Shown: positions 15,499 through 24,377 of the stretch, piece after piece | Layout: the number at the start of each line of letters is the position of its first letter | Numbering within the stretch: position 1 is the stretch's first letter | NCBI GenBank assembly: GCA_045531905.1 | Contig: JAZSEY010000027.1 | Location: forward strand, 118,942-182,941 | Direction of reading: 5' to 3' | From: RGIG6919 sp045531905 | GTDB lineage: Bacteria > Bacillota > Clostridia > Lachnospirales > Lachnospiraceae | DNA: 64,000 nt | Position numbers and translations under genes: made by a program | The notes under the pieces: generated by a model | What the model was told of the DNA's origin: nothing | What the model saw: the letters and a program-made list of their open reading frames with translations, nothing else | The model's database searches: none

Positions 15499-18400
15499 AT
15501 GTTACCAAAGTTTAGTGTAAAGAAGGCATACACAGTAATTGTGGGAATTTTGCTGATTCTGGTGTTAGGTGTTGCTGCTGCAATGAAGATGACCACAGAT
15601 TTATTGCCTAGTATGGAGTTGCCATATGCAATTGTAGTTACTACTTATGTCGGAGCAAGTCCGGAGGCTGTAGAAACAGCTGTAACGCAACCAATTGAGG
15701 CCAGCATGGCGACATTGAACAATATTAAGAATGTTCAGTCTAGTTCCAGTGAGAATTATTCATTGGTTATTTTGGAATTTAACAGTGACGCTAATATGGA
15801 TTCAGCCACCATCGATATGCGAGAGAGTCTGGATATGTTGGAGGCATATTGGCCGGAGGAAGTTGGTACACCAACTATCATCAAGATGAATCCTGATATG
15901 ATGCCGGTTATGGTTGCGGCAGTCGATGTAGATGGAATGGATGCAACTGCTTTGACTGATTATGTGGAGAACACTTTGTCTGCAGAATTGGAAGCGGTTG
16001 ATGGTGTAGCGTCTGTGACACCGATGGGTTCTGTAACAGAGACAGTAGAGATTACCATCAGCAAAGATAAATTAGAAAAACTGAATAAAAAGATTATCGC
16101 TGCTTTGGATAAAACATTTGCAGATGCAGAAGATGAGATTAATGAGAATCAGGATAAACTAAATGACGGCGAAAATAAGTTGAATTCTGCAAAGGATAAA
16201 GCTCGTGATCAATTAAATGAAGCAGAGAATACGCTTCAGGATATGAAATTAGAACTTTTGAAAAATGAAATGCAGTTGACTGATGCCTTGGCACAGATTG
16301 TGGCTGCAGAGGAAGAGATTGCTGCCGCTAAGAAAACTTTGGAAGAGCAGAAGACAACTTTGGAGACAACCATTACACAGTTGGAGACTGTGTATGGACA
16401 GTATCAGGCATTGGCTGCACAGAAGGCTGCTTTAGAACAACAGTTGGTGTTGTATCCTGATAATGCTGAGTTGCAGGCACAATATGCACAGGTTGTTGCC
16501 GCCATGACAGCAATCGAACAGGCGTTGGCTGCACAACAGGATGCAAATGGCAATCCTATGACAGTAGATGCTTTACCAGAGACCATTAAGACTTTGAAGG
16601 CTGCGTTGAAAGAAGTGAAGGCTGGTCTTAAACAGGTAAAGAAAAATGAAAAAGACATCAAAGAGAAAAAAGAGCAAATTAGCAAGGCATTAGAAGAGAT
16701 TACTGAAGGAAAAGTAACTTTAAATGAAAAACTTGCAGAGATTTACAAAGCGAGAGAGGAAGCTGAGGAAGAATTCATCAAGGCTTCAGTAGAAATTAGT
16801 GATGGTAAGAGTGCATTAGAGCAGGCAAAGGATGAATTTGAAAAGCAGAAAGAAGATAGCTATGAGAACTTAGATATGACCGGTATCATCACTGAAGATA
16901 TGGTAAAGGGCATGTTGACTGCTGAAAATTTCTCTATGCCTGCCGGTTATGTAACAGAAGATAATGTTGATTATCTGATTCGTGTAGGCGATAAGTTTAC
17001 TTCTATAGATGAGCTGAGTGATTTTGTCTTGTTAGATTTAGGTATGGATGATGTTGATCCAATCAAACTATCAGATGTAGCGGATGTGCAATTGGTAGAT
17101 AATGCTGACGAGTCTTATGTAAAAATCAATAAGAATCCAGGTATGATTGTTTCCATTGCGAAGCAGACGGGATATTCTACTGCTGAGGTTGCAGAGAGTG
17201 TAAAAGAGAAGTTTGCGGATATTTCAGAAGATGACAGCGCAGTTCATTTTATCAACTTGATGGATCAGGGAATCTACATTGAAATGATTGTGGATTCTGT
17301 ATTAGACAATTTGGTGTTTGGTGCAGTTCTTGCTGTCTTGATCTTGTTAATATTCTTAAAGGATATCAGACCAACAGCTATTATTGCAGTATCCATTCCT
17401 GTCAGCGTGGTGTTTGCCGTTGTTATGATGTACTTTAGCGGTGTTACACTGAATGTAATTTCGCTGTCTGGTTTGGCTCTTGGTGTAGGTATGCTGGTAG
17501 ACAACTCCATCGTTGTTATTGAGAACATTTACCGCCTGAGAGGACTTGGATATTCCAAGAAGAAGGCTGCGATAGAGGGTGCAAAGCAGGTAACTGGAGC
17601 CATTGCGGCATCAACAGCAACTACGGTATCCGTATTTGCTCCAATTATTTTCACAGACGGATTGACCAAAATGCTGTTTGTTGATATGGCATTAACGATT
17701 GGTTATTCCTTGCTCGCCAGTCTGATTATTGCGATTACTTTTGTACCTATGATGGCGTCAAAGGTATTGAAAGAGGAGAAGCAGTCGGAGGCAAAGATTT
17801 TAAATTGGGTGATTGCAAAGTATCAAGTATTACTGGATAAAGCGCTAAAATATAAAATTGTAGTTGTGTTTGCGGTGATTTTGGCAATGGTTGGTTCAGC
17901 AGTTTTGGCAATTTCCAATGGTACAGCCATGATGCCAGAGATGGATAGTACACAGATGAGTATGTCCATGACGATGCCGGAGGGTACTGTAGATTTGGCA
18001 GAGACTGCGGCGATGTCTGATGAGATTATTAATCGCGTATTAGAGATTGAAGATATTGAGTCTGTTGGTGCGATGGTAGGTGGCAGTGCCATGTCTATGG
18101 TTGGTATCGGCGGTGGTGATGATGCCGTAGATGCAGTCACATATTATATTTTGTGTAAAGAAGATAAGGTGCATAGCAATGAAGAAATTGCACAGATGAT
18201 TACAGAGAAGACAAAGGACTTAAAGTGCGAAGTTTCAGTCACAGCATCCTCTATGGATATGTCTGCATTGGGTGCATCTGGCGTTGTGGTAACTGTAAAG
18301 GGTAAAGAACTTGACCGATTGAAGGAATTGGCAAATGAAGTTGCCGAGAAGTTAGAGACAGTAGATGGGTTGGTTGAGGTGTCTAACGGTCAGGAAGAAT

Positions 18401-19413
18401 CCACAGACGAGGTTCGTTTCCATGTAGATAAGGATAAGGCCGCAAGCTACGGTTTAACGGTTGCTCAAGTGTTCCAGGAAGTATATGCGCAGTTAGCTGA
18501 ACCAACAGCAGCAACCACCTTGGAAACTGAATCAAAGGATTATAGTGTATTTGTAAAGAATGAAAAAAAGAAAGAAATCACCGTTAATGATTTAAAGAAC
18601 CTTGAAATTGAAGGTACAGTGGATAAGGAAAAGAAGAAGATTAAATTATCTAAGATGGTTACCTTTGAGAACACAACAGGATTATCCGCTATTATGCGTA
18701 TCAATCAGAATCGTTTTATCAATGTCTCAGCGGCGATTGCAGATGGACACAATGCTGGTTTACTAGCAGATGATGTGGAAAAAGCAATTCAAGAAATAGA
18801 ACTTCCTGACGGATATAGCATCGAGTTTGCAGGTGAGAACGAAACAACCATGGAAGCAATGGAACAGGTTGGCTTGATGATGCTTTTGGCTGTTGTTTTC
18901 ATGTATCTGATTATGGTTATTCAGTTCCAGTCGTTTAAATCACCGTTTATCATCATGTTTACGTTGCCACTTGCCTTTACTGGTGGATTTATTGCATTAT
19001 ACATTGCCGGAATGGAAGTATCGGTAATTGCCATGATTGGTATGGTTATGCTTGCAGGTGTTATTGTTAATAATGGTATTGTATTGGTAGATGCCATCAA
19101 TCAGATGCGTGAAAGAGGCGTGCTTAAACATGATGCCATTATGGAATCTGCAAAAAATCGATTGCGTCCGATTGTTATGACTGCATTGACTACCATTCTC
19201 GGACTCGTACCAATGGCAGCTGGTCTGGGCATGGGTGCTGATATGGCACAGCCAATGGCCGTTGTTGTAATTGGTGGTTTGACTTATGGTACTTTGTTAA
19301 CATTATTTGTTGTTCCTTGTATTTATGACTTGTTCCATAGAAAAGAACTCGTATTAGATGATGAGGACTTAGATAGTGTTCCGGTAGAAAATGAAGAAGA
19401 GGAAGACATTTAA
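15499..19413 (+). CDS. RND-family efflux permease with a long coiled-coil insertion
   Basis: The 1304-residue inner-membrane permease belongs to the AcrB/SwrC-like RND superfamily and probably exports hydrophobic compounds using the proton gradient. It has TM1 at about 12-30, a first extracytoplasmic domain, TM2-TM6 at about 595-760, TM7 at about 790-810, a second external domain and TM8-TM12 at about 1125-1285. TM4 carries GVGMLVDNSIVVIENI, with one of the two AcrB relay aspartates (D-N instead of D-D); the matching repeat-2 motif is GVIVNNGIVLVDAI. Residues about 195-455 are a heptad-rich coiled-coil insert (about 260 residues) placed after DKLEKLN, the position of the TolC-docking subdomain in AcrB. 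Usual family length is about 1000-1050. No membrane-fusion protein or outer-membrane factor is encoded nearby. Confidence 0.93.
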   Translation: MLPKFSVKKAYTVIVGILLILVLGVAAAMKMTTDLLPSMELPYAIVVTTYVGASPEAVETAVTQPIEASMATLNNIKNVQSSSSENYSLVILEFNSDANMDSATIDMRESLDMLEAYWPEEVGTPTIIKMNPDMMPVMVAAVDVDGMDATALTDYVENTLSAELEAVDGVASVTPMGSVTETVEITISKDKLEKLNKKIIAALDKTFADAEDEINENQDKLNDGENKLNSAKDKARDQLNEAENTLQDMKLELLKNEMQLTDALAQIVAAEEEIAAAKKTLEEQKTTLETTITQLETVYGQYQALAAQKAALEQQLVLYPDNAELQAQYAQVVAAMTAIEQALAAQQDANGNPMTVDALPETIKTLKAALKEVKAGLKQVKKNEKDIKEKKEQISKALEEITEGKVTLNEKLAEIYKAREEAEEEFIKASVEISDGKSALEQAKDEFEKQKEDSYENLDMTGIITEDMVKGMLTAENFSMPAGYVTEDNVDYLIRVGDKFTSIDELSDFVLLDLGMDDVDPIKLSDVADVQLVDNADESYVKINKNPGMIVSIAKQTGYSTAEVAESVKEKFADISEDDSAVHFINLMDQGIYIEMIVDSVLDNLVFGAVLAVLILLIFLKDIRPTAIIAVSIPVSVVFAVVMMYFSGVTLNVISLSGLALGVGMLVDNSIVVIENIYRLRGLGYSKKKAAIEGAKQVTGAIAASTATTVSVFAPIIFTDGLTKMLFVDMALTIGYSLLASLIIAITFVPMMASKVLKEEKQSEAKILNWVIAKYQVLLDKALKYKIVVVFAVILAMVGSAVLAISNGTAMMPEMDSTQMSMSMTMPEGTVDLAETAAMSDEIINRVLEIEDIESVGAMVGGSAMSMVGIGGGDDAVDAVTYYILCKEDKVHSNEEIAQMITEKTKDLKCEVSVTASSMDMSALGASGVVVTVKGKELDRLKELANEVAEKLETVDGLVEVSNGQEESTDEVRFHVDKDKAASYGLTVAQVFQEVYAQLAEPTAATTLETESKDYSVFVKNEKKKEITVNDLKNLEIEGTVDKEKKKIKLSKMVTFENTTGLSAIMRINQNRFINVSAAIADGHNAGLLADDVEKAIQEIELPDGYSIEFAGENETTMEAMEQVGLMMLLAVVFMYLIMVIQFQSFKSPFIIMFTLPLAFTGGFIALYIAGMEVSVIAMIGMVMLAGVIVNNGIVLVDAINQMRERGVLKHDAIMESAKNRLRPIVMTALTTILGLVPMAAGLGMGADMAQPMAVVVIGGLTYGTLLTLFVVPCIYDLFHRKELVLDDEDLDSVPVENEEEEDI

Positions 19414-19679
19414 TAGTCTTCCTCTATCACGTGAAAATCTAAATAATCAAATTCTATGGATTCTATAAAAGAATCCTGCCTAAATTGTGTACGGGCATGG
19501 AGAATAAAATCGTTTTGATTCTGCTTCAGCCAGATTGGTGTGGCAAGGTCAAATTCGTAACACATATCCTCCAATGCTTTGTACACTTTTTTTGTTCTGC
19601 TTAAATCTGTATCATATATTTCTATCACTGTATCTTTGATAAGACGATTGTCTTTCATGATTTTTCCCCATATACGCAT
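19410..19679 (-). CDS. Conserved small protein of unknown function
   Basis: The 89-residue soluble protein starts MRIWGKIMKDNRLIKDT at the ATG at 19679, which has GGAGGAA 7 bases upstream; a longer start at 19700 would place that site inside the gene. It is acidic toward the C-terminus and has no signal peptide or membrane segment. It lies tail to tail with the RND gene, and the two stop codons overlap in the four bases TTAA (19410-19413). The pattern RIWGKI...VIEIYDTDLSRTKKVYKALEDMCYEFDL suggests a small alpha/beta protein. I do not recognise the family. Confidence 0.75.
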   Translation of the reverse strand: MRIWGKIMKDNRLIKDTVIEIYDTDLSRTKKVYKALEDMCYEFDLATPIWLKQNQNDFILHARTQFRQDSFIESIEFDYLDFHVIEEDY

Positions 19680-19825
19680 AGGATGTTCCTCCAATTTCAA
19701 TCATACTACTTCAAATATTATACCGTGAAAAATGGAAAATGAACACAATTTTTATAAAATTCCGTCACAATTCAGTCACAAATGCTTGTTATGATAGAAG
19801 CATAAAATATGGAAGGAGAATTATT

Positions 19826-21286
19826 ATGGATGAAAAAAATCTAAATCATGAAATAGAAACCGTAACAGAAACTGTATCAAATAATGCAGAACAGGAAACA
19901 ACTACTTATCGTGTATACGAAGAGTCGCCTACCAATCCGGCGGAACCGGAAAAGAAAGCAAAAGGTTCCGGGTGGACAAAGACGGTTGTAGCGGCAGTTA
20001 TCTTTGGTTTGGTAGCAGGTGCTTCCTTTAAAGGCGTCGATATTGCATATGACAAGTTGACTAACAAGGGAAATACGGAGAAACAGGAGACCGTAAAACA
20101 GACAGTAGATAATGTGGAACAGGTAGAGACAGTTACAGATGGAAATGAAGTTTATTATAATGCATCAACTATTGCAGATAACGTAATGCCATCTATCGTT
20201 TCTATCACAACAAAGTCTATTGAAATTGTACGTACGTGGTTCCAACAATATGAGCAGGAAGTAGAAGGCTCTGGTTCCGGTATTATTATTCAGCAAAATA
20301 ACAATGATTTGTATATCATTACGAATTATCATGTTGTGGAAGGGGCAACCAGCCTTACAATTTGTTTTCAGGATCAGTCCTTAATGGAAGCGACTGTAAA
20401 GGGATATAACGCTGACGCTGATTTGGCTGTTTTGGTTGTAGATATGACAAAACTAAGTGAGGAGACAATCAAGGCAATAAAGATAGCACAGTTAGGAAAT
20501 TCAGATAATATTTCTGTGGGTGATGCAGCATTTGCCATTGGAAATGCCTTGGGATATGGTCAGTCTTTTACAGGAGGTTACATCAGTGCGACAAAGCGTA
20601 CTTTGGAGCAGAATCCGATTGGTTTAATTCAAACAGATGCAGCGATCAATCCAGGTAACAGTGGTGGAGCTTTGGTAAATGCAAAGGGCGAAGTGATTGG
20701 TGTCAATTCCAGCAAACTTGTGGATAGTACAGTAGAAGGTATGGGATTTGCAATTCCAATCAACGAGGCAATGAAGTTGTTACAGGGTATTATCGATGGT
20801 ACTAGTGGTAATGTGGATAGTTCGACTGCGACAGAGGAATATAATCCATTCGGGGATGAGTATGATGACTTCAATGAATTTGACGATTTCTTTGATTTCT
20901 TTGGATTTGGTGATGATAAGCCTGAGGAAGATGAGCGAAAAGATGAGGAAGATGGTAACGTAATTCCAAGTCAGAATAAAGCCTTTTTAGGTATAGCAGG
21001 AACAGATGTAACTGAGGATTATAGCTCGTATCTAAATATGCCTTCCGGAGTATACATTACTCAGGTAACTGCAGATTCTCCGGCGGCAAAGGCTGGCGTG
21101 AAAGCGGGAGATGTCATTACTAATGTAGACAATCAAGCAATTCTTTCTATGGAAGGATTACGTTCTTATATTGGTACAAAGCAACCAGGAGATGTTATTT
21201 CAATCGTGTTACAGAGAAAAGGGGATAATGGTGAGTATACGACCATGACCGTATCTGCAACACTTGTGGAAAATACAGTGCAATAA
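19826..21286 (+). CDS. HtrA/DegP-type serine protease with PDZ domain
   Basis: The 486-residue membrane-anchored protease degrades misfolded exported proteins. It has a 50-residue cytoplasmic N-terminus, one TM segment (about 52-67), a trypsin-like domain with the triad His169 (TNYHVVEG), Asp199 (DADLAVL) and Ser279 (NPGNSGGALV), a very acidic, Phe- and Asp-rich linker (about 345-400), and one PDZ domain (about 405-480, with GVYITQV and AKAGVKAGDVIT). The start at 19826 follows GAAGGAG; an upstream in-frame ATG at 19739 has no ribosome-binding site. The acidic linker is longer than in most HtrA proteins. The gene stands alone between the small minus-strand gene and guaB. Confidence 0.95.
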   Translation: MDEKNLNHEIETVTETVSNNAEQETTTYRVYEESPTNPAEPEKKAKGSGWTKTVVAAVIFGLVAGASFKGVDIAYDKLTNKGNTEKQETVKQTVDNVEQVETVTDGNEVYYNASTIADNVMPSIVSITTKSIEIVRTWFQQYEQEVEGSGSGIIIQQNNNDLYIITNYHVVEGATSLTICFQDQSLMEATVKGYNADADLAVLVVDMTKLSEETIKAIKIAQLGNSDNISVGDAAFAIGNALGYGQSFTGGYISATKRTLEQNPIGLIQTDAAINPGNSGGALVNAKGEVIGVNSSKLVDSTVEGMGFAIPINEAMKLLQGIIDGTSGNVDSSTATEEYNPFGDEYDDFNEFDDFFDFFGFGDDKPEEDERKDEEDGNVIPSQNKAFLGIAGTDVTEDYSSYLNMPSGVYITQVTADSPAAKAGVKAGDVITNVDNQAILSMEGLRSYIGTKQPGDVISIVLQRKGDNGEYTTMTVSATLVENTVQ

Positions 21287-21289
21287 TTG

Positions 21290-21318
21290 TTGACATTCCT
21301 TCTCGAATTTGATAGTAT
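21290..21318 (+). promoter_or_regulatory. Promoter of guaB
   Basis: TTGACA (21290-21295), 17 bases, TAGTAT (21313-21318), starting 3 bases after the HtrA stop and 40 bases before guaB. No guanine-riboswitch-like fold is seen in the short leader. Confidence 0.75.
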
Positions 21319-21357
21319 TTTTTAAATATAAAAAATTACAGAAAGAGAGAAGAGAAA

Positions 21358-22809
21358 ATGGCTAAGATTATTGGTAAAGGTATTACATTTGATGACGTAC
21401 TTTTGGTTCCAGCTTTTTCAGAGGTAATCCCAAATGACGTGGATTTGACAACACAGTTAACAAAGACTATTCAATTGAATATTCCATTGATGAGTTCTGG
21501 TATGGATACTGTAACAGAGCATAGAATGGCAATTGCCATGGCTAGACAGGGTGGTATTGGTGTTATTCACAAGAATATGTCTATTCAGCAGCAGGCAGAA
21601 GAAGTTGATAAGGTAAAGCGTTCAGAAAACGGCGTAATCACAGATCCATTTTCTTTATCACCAGAGCATACATTAGATGATGCTGATAAATTGATGGCAA
21701 AGTTTAGAATTTCAGGTGTGCCTATCACAGAGAATGGCAAGTTGGTTGGTATTATTACAAACCGTGATTTGAAGTTCGAGACAGACTATACCAAGAAGAT
21801 TAAAGATGCTATGACTAGCGAGAACTTGGTAACTGCAAGAGAGGGTATTACATTAGAAGAGGCTAAGGTAATTCTCGGCAATGCAAGAAAAGAGAAGCTT
21901 CCTATTGTAGATGCCAATTACAACTTAAAGGGACTTATTACCATTAAGGATATTGAGAAGCAGATTAAGTATCCACAGGCTGCTAAGGATTCACAGGGTA
22001 GACTTCTCTGTGCAGCAGCAGTTGGTGTTACACCGGATATTACCATGAGAGTAGACGAGTTAGTAGCTGCTAAGGTAGATGCGATTGTAATTGATACAGC
22101 ACATGGTCATTCTGCTAACGTATTAAAGACATTTAAGCTTGTAAAGGAGAAGTATCCAGATTTGCCTGTTATTGCAGGTAATGTAGCAACAAAGTCTGGT
22201 ACACAGGCTATGATTGATATGGGTGTAGATGCAGTAAAGATTGGTATTGGACCAGGTTCTATCTGTACAACCCGTGTAGTTGCTGGTATTGGTGTTCCTC
22301 AGATTACAGCAATTATGGAAGCATATGATGCAGCTAAGACCGCAGGTATTCCTGTTATTGCCGATGGTGGTATCAAGTATTCTGGTGATGTTACTAAGGC
22401 ATTGGCAGCTGGTGCTAATGTATGTATGATGGGTAGTGTTTTTGCTGGTACTGACGAAGCTCCAGGTGAGTTTGAATTGTATCAGGGTCGTAAGTTTAAG
22501 GTATACAGAGGTATGGGTTCTATCGCTGCTATGGAATGTGGTAGCAAGGACCGTTATTTCCAGAGCAATGCAAAGAAACTTGTTCCTGAAGGTGTAGAAG
22601 GACGAGTTGCATATAAGGGTAGTGTGGAAGATACTGTATTCCAGTTAATCGGCGGACTTCGTTCCGGTATGGGATACTGTGGAGCTAAGACAATTGCTGA
22701 GCTTCATGAGAAAGCAGAGTTTGTTGAGATTTCAGCAGCTTCCTTAAAGGAATCTCATCCACATGATATTCAGATTACAAAAGAGGCTCCAAACTACAGC
22801 GTACAGTAG
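21358..22809 (+). CDS. guaB: Inosine-5'-monophosphate dehydrogenase
   Basis: The enzyme oxidises IMP to XMP with NAD+, the committed step of GMP synthesis. The 483-residue protein is a TIM barrel with two CBS domains inserted at about 95-205. The catalytic loop GIGPGSICTTR holds the nucleophile Cys303, and the flap contains the GMGSIAAMECGSKDRYF segment. The C-terminal GGLRSGMGYCGA is also conserved. GAGAGAAG is found before the ATG. It is monocistronic, with its own promoter and terminator. Confidence 0.98.
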   Translation: MAKIIGKGITFDDVLLVPAFSEVIPNDVDLTTQLTKTIQLNIPLMSSGMDTVTEHRMAIAMARQGGIGVIHKNMSIQQQAEEVDKVKRSENGVITDPFSLSPEHTLDDADKLMAKFRISGVPITENGKLVGIITNRDLKFETDYTKKIKDAMTSENLVTAREGITLEEAKVILGNARKEKLPIVDANYNLKGLITIKDIEKQIKYPQAAKDSQGRLLCAAAVGVTPDITMRVDELVAAKVDAIVIDTAHGHSANVLKTFKLVKEKYPDLPVIAGNVATKSGTQAMIDMGVDAVKIGIGPGSICTTRVVAGIGVPQITAIMEAYDAAKTAGIPVIADGGIKYSGDVTKALAAGANVCMMGSVFAGTDEAPGEFELYQGRKFKVYRGMGSIAAMECGSKDRYFQSNAKKLVPEGVEGRVAYKGSVEDTVFQLIGGLRSGMGYCGAKTIAELHEKAEFVEISAASLKESHPHDIQITKEAPNYSVQ

Positions 22810-22834
22810 TAGAGTTCTTAGATACATTCAGAAG

Positions 22835-22871
22835 AGAATCGACAATGCAAGTTGTCGGTTCTTTCTTTTTT
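22835..22871 (+). terminator. Terminator of guaB
   Basis: AGAATCGACAA (22835-22845) pairs with TTGTCGGTTCT (22852-22862) with one G-U pair; a T-rich tail follows. Confidence 0.85.
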
Positions 22872-22972
22872 CTAAAGAAAATGTGAATTGTGGCTTTGCT
22901 TATGGATAAATTTTAGGCAATATGGTAAGATAATCCATGTGTGAGTGATTCTAAATCAGATTGGAGATATAA

Positions 22973-23440
22973 ATGGATACTTCCAGAAAACAGATATTAA
23001 GAAAAATATGTATGGTTTTGTTTTTTATATATGTAGTTGTGTTGGCGTATTTTGTATTTTTTAGTGATGGTTATGGCAGAACCGCCGTTCATGATGAGTA
23101 TCGCTATAATTTGCATTTGTTTAATGAAATTAAACGGTTTTATGTATATAGTGGCAGTGTAGGTATCGTTGCCAGTGTCACGAATTTGGCAGGTAATGTG
23201 GTTGCCTTTATGCCATTTGGTGCATTGATTCGTTGGGTGCGAAATAAAAAAACCAGTTTGCTTTGTGCGACGGTGCATACATTTCTTTTTAGTTTAACTA
23301 TTGAGTTTGTTCAACTTGTAACCAAGGTGGGGGTCTTTGATGTGGATGATTTGGTGTTGAATACTATAGGAGGTATTTTAGGGTACGCTTGTTATTTCAT
23401 TTTGGCTACAATCAATAGGAGGTGGCAAGATGTTCAATAA
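22973..23440 (+). CDS. VanZ-like membrane protein
   Basis: The 155-residue integral membrane protein has four predicted TM segments (about 11-29, 63-80, 90-112 and 128-146). The segments NLAGNVVAFMPFG and FVQLVTKVGVFDVDDLVLNTIGGILGY match the VanZ family, named after a teicoplanin-resistance accessory gene; most chromosomal members have no proven function. TTGGAGA precedes the ATG. It overlaps the next gene by 11 bases, so the two are likely coupled. Confidence 0.9.
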   Translation: MDTSRKQILRKICMVLFFIYVVVLAYFVFFSDGYGRTAVHDEYRYNLHLFNEIKRFYVYSGSVGIVASVTNLAGNVVAFMPFGALIRWVRNKKTSLLCATVHTFLFSLTIEFVQLVTKVGVFDVDDLVLNTIGGILGYACYFILATINRRWQDVQ

Positions 23441-23747
23441 GAGAAGTTTTCGGTATGGTTCTAATAAATCACCAGTGGATACCGTTTTAAGTGTGATTAT
23501 GGGCATCATTGGTTGGATTTCCTTTATTTTTATGCTGGCGTCTTCTATTGCCACGGCAGGAACCTTATCAGACCTGTATGGTTATTTCTATATAGTTACC
23601 TTTGTGGTTGCATTATGGGGGAGTGTGTTTTCTATTTTTTCCTGGAGAAATGATGAGGGGACACTAGGTATCAAACGAATGGCAATCATTATGAATTTTT
23701 TATTGATGATTGCAATGGTAGCGCTAGTGGTCATTTATTTCATTTAG
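23430..23747 (+). CDS. Small three-TM membrane protein
   Basis: The 105-residue protein has a basic N-terminus (MFNKRSFRYGSNK) and three hydrophobic segments at about 22-42, 50-72 and 83-105. AGGAGG lies before its ATG, inside the end of the VanZ-like gene. It resembles short Lachnospiraceae membrane proteins that I believe are grouped as DUF6142, but this name is uncertain. Function is unknown; the overlap with the VanZ-like gene suggests a joint role at the membrane. Confidence 0.8.
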   Translation: MFNKRSFRYGSNKSPVDTVLSVIMGIIGWISFIFMLASSIATAGTLSDLYGYFYIVTFVVALWGSVFSIFSWRNDEGTLGIKRMAIIMNFLLMIAMVALVVIYFI

Positions 23748-23760
23748 TGGAGGATTGTAT

Positions 23761-24348
23761 ATGTCAAGACTAGAACAACAGATGAAATTTATTCTGGAAC
23801 TGGACAAGTTAAAATACATTCAGAGACAAACTTATGTGGCAGATGCATCTAAAAAAGAAAATGATGCAGAACATTCCTGGCACATGGCTTTAATGTGTAT
23901 ATTGCTTTCAGAGTATGCTAATGAACCAATAGATAAATTAAAGGTCATAACGATGATACTAATACACGATGCTGTAGAGATAGATGCTGGTGATACTTAT
24001 GCTTATGATGAGGCAGCAAATGCCACTAAGCGGGAAAGGGAATTGTTAGCAGCGGAACGGATTTTTAAGTTGTTGCCGGAGGACCAGGCGGCAGAATTAC
24101 GCGCTTTGTGGGATGAATTTGAGGAGAATGTGACACCGGAAGCGAAGTTTGCACACACATTAGATAATATGCAACCGATTATGTTAAATGATGCAACGGG
24201 TGGACGTGCATGGAGAGAGCATGAGGTCCGATTGTCCCAGATAGAAAAGCGAAATCAAAAGACTGCGGAAGGTTCTGAAGTACTTTGGGATTATGCAAAA
24301 TCCTTAGTAATGAAGAATGTTGAGATAGGAAATGTCAAGAATATGTAG
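23761..24348 (+). CDS. HD-domain phosphohydrolase (YfbR/HDDC2-like)
   Basis: The 195-residue cytoplasmic protein carries the metal-binding HD signature: His in ENDAEHSWHMALM, His-Asp in LIHDAVEIDAGDTYAYD and the distal Asp in HTLDNMQPIM. The arrangement and length fit the YfbR/HDDC2 group, which hydrolyses 5'-deoxynucleotides. The start at 23761 follows GGAGG at 7 bases; an in-frame TTG lies 6 bases earlier. It comes 13 bases after the small membrane gene and 29 bases before the aminopeptidase gene, so the four genes from 22973 to 26459 may form one unit. Confidence 0.88.
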   Translation: MSRLEQQMKFILELDKLKYIQRQTYVADASKKENDAEHSWHMALMCILLSEYANEPIDKLKVITMILIHDAVEIDAGDTYAYDEAANATKRERELLAAERIFKLLPEDQAAELRALWDEFEENVTPEAKFAHTLDNMQPIMLNDATGGRAWREHEVRLSQIEKRNQKTAEGSEVLWDYAKSLVMKNVEIGNVKNM

Positions 24349-24377
24349 TAGGCCGCAATTGGCAGAGTAGGAGTAAT

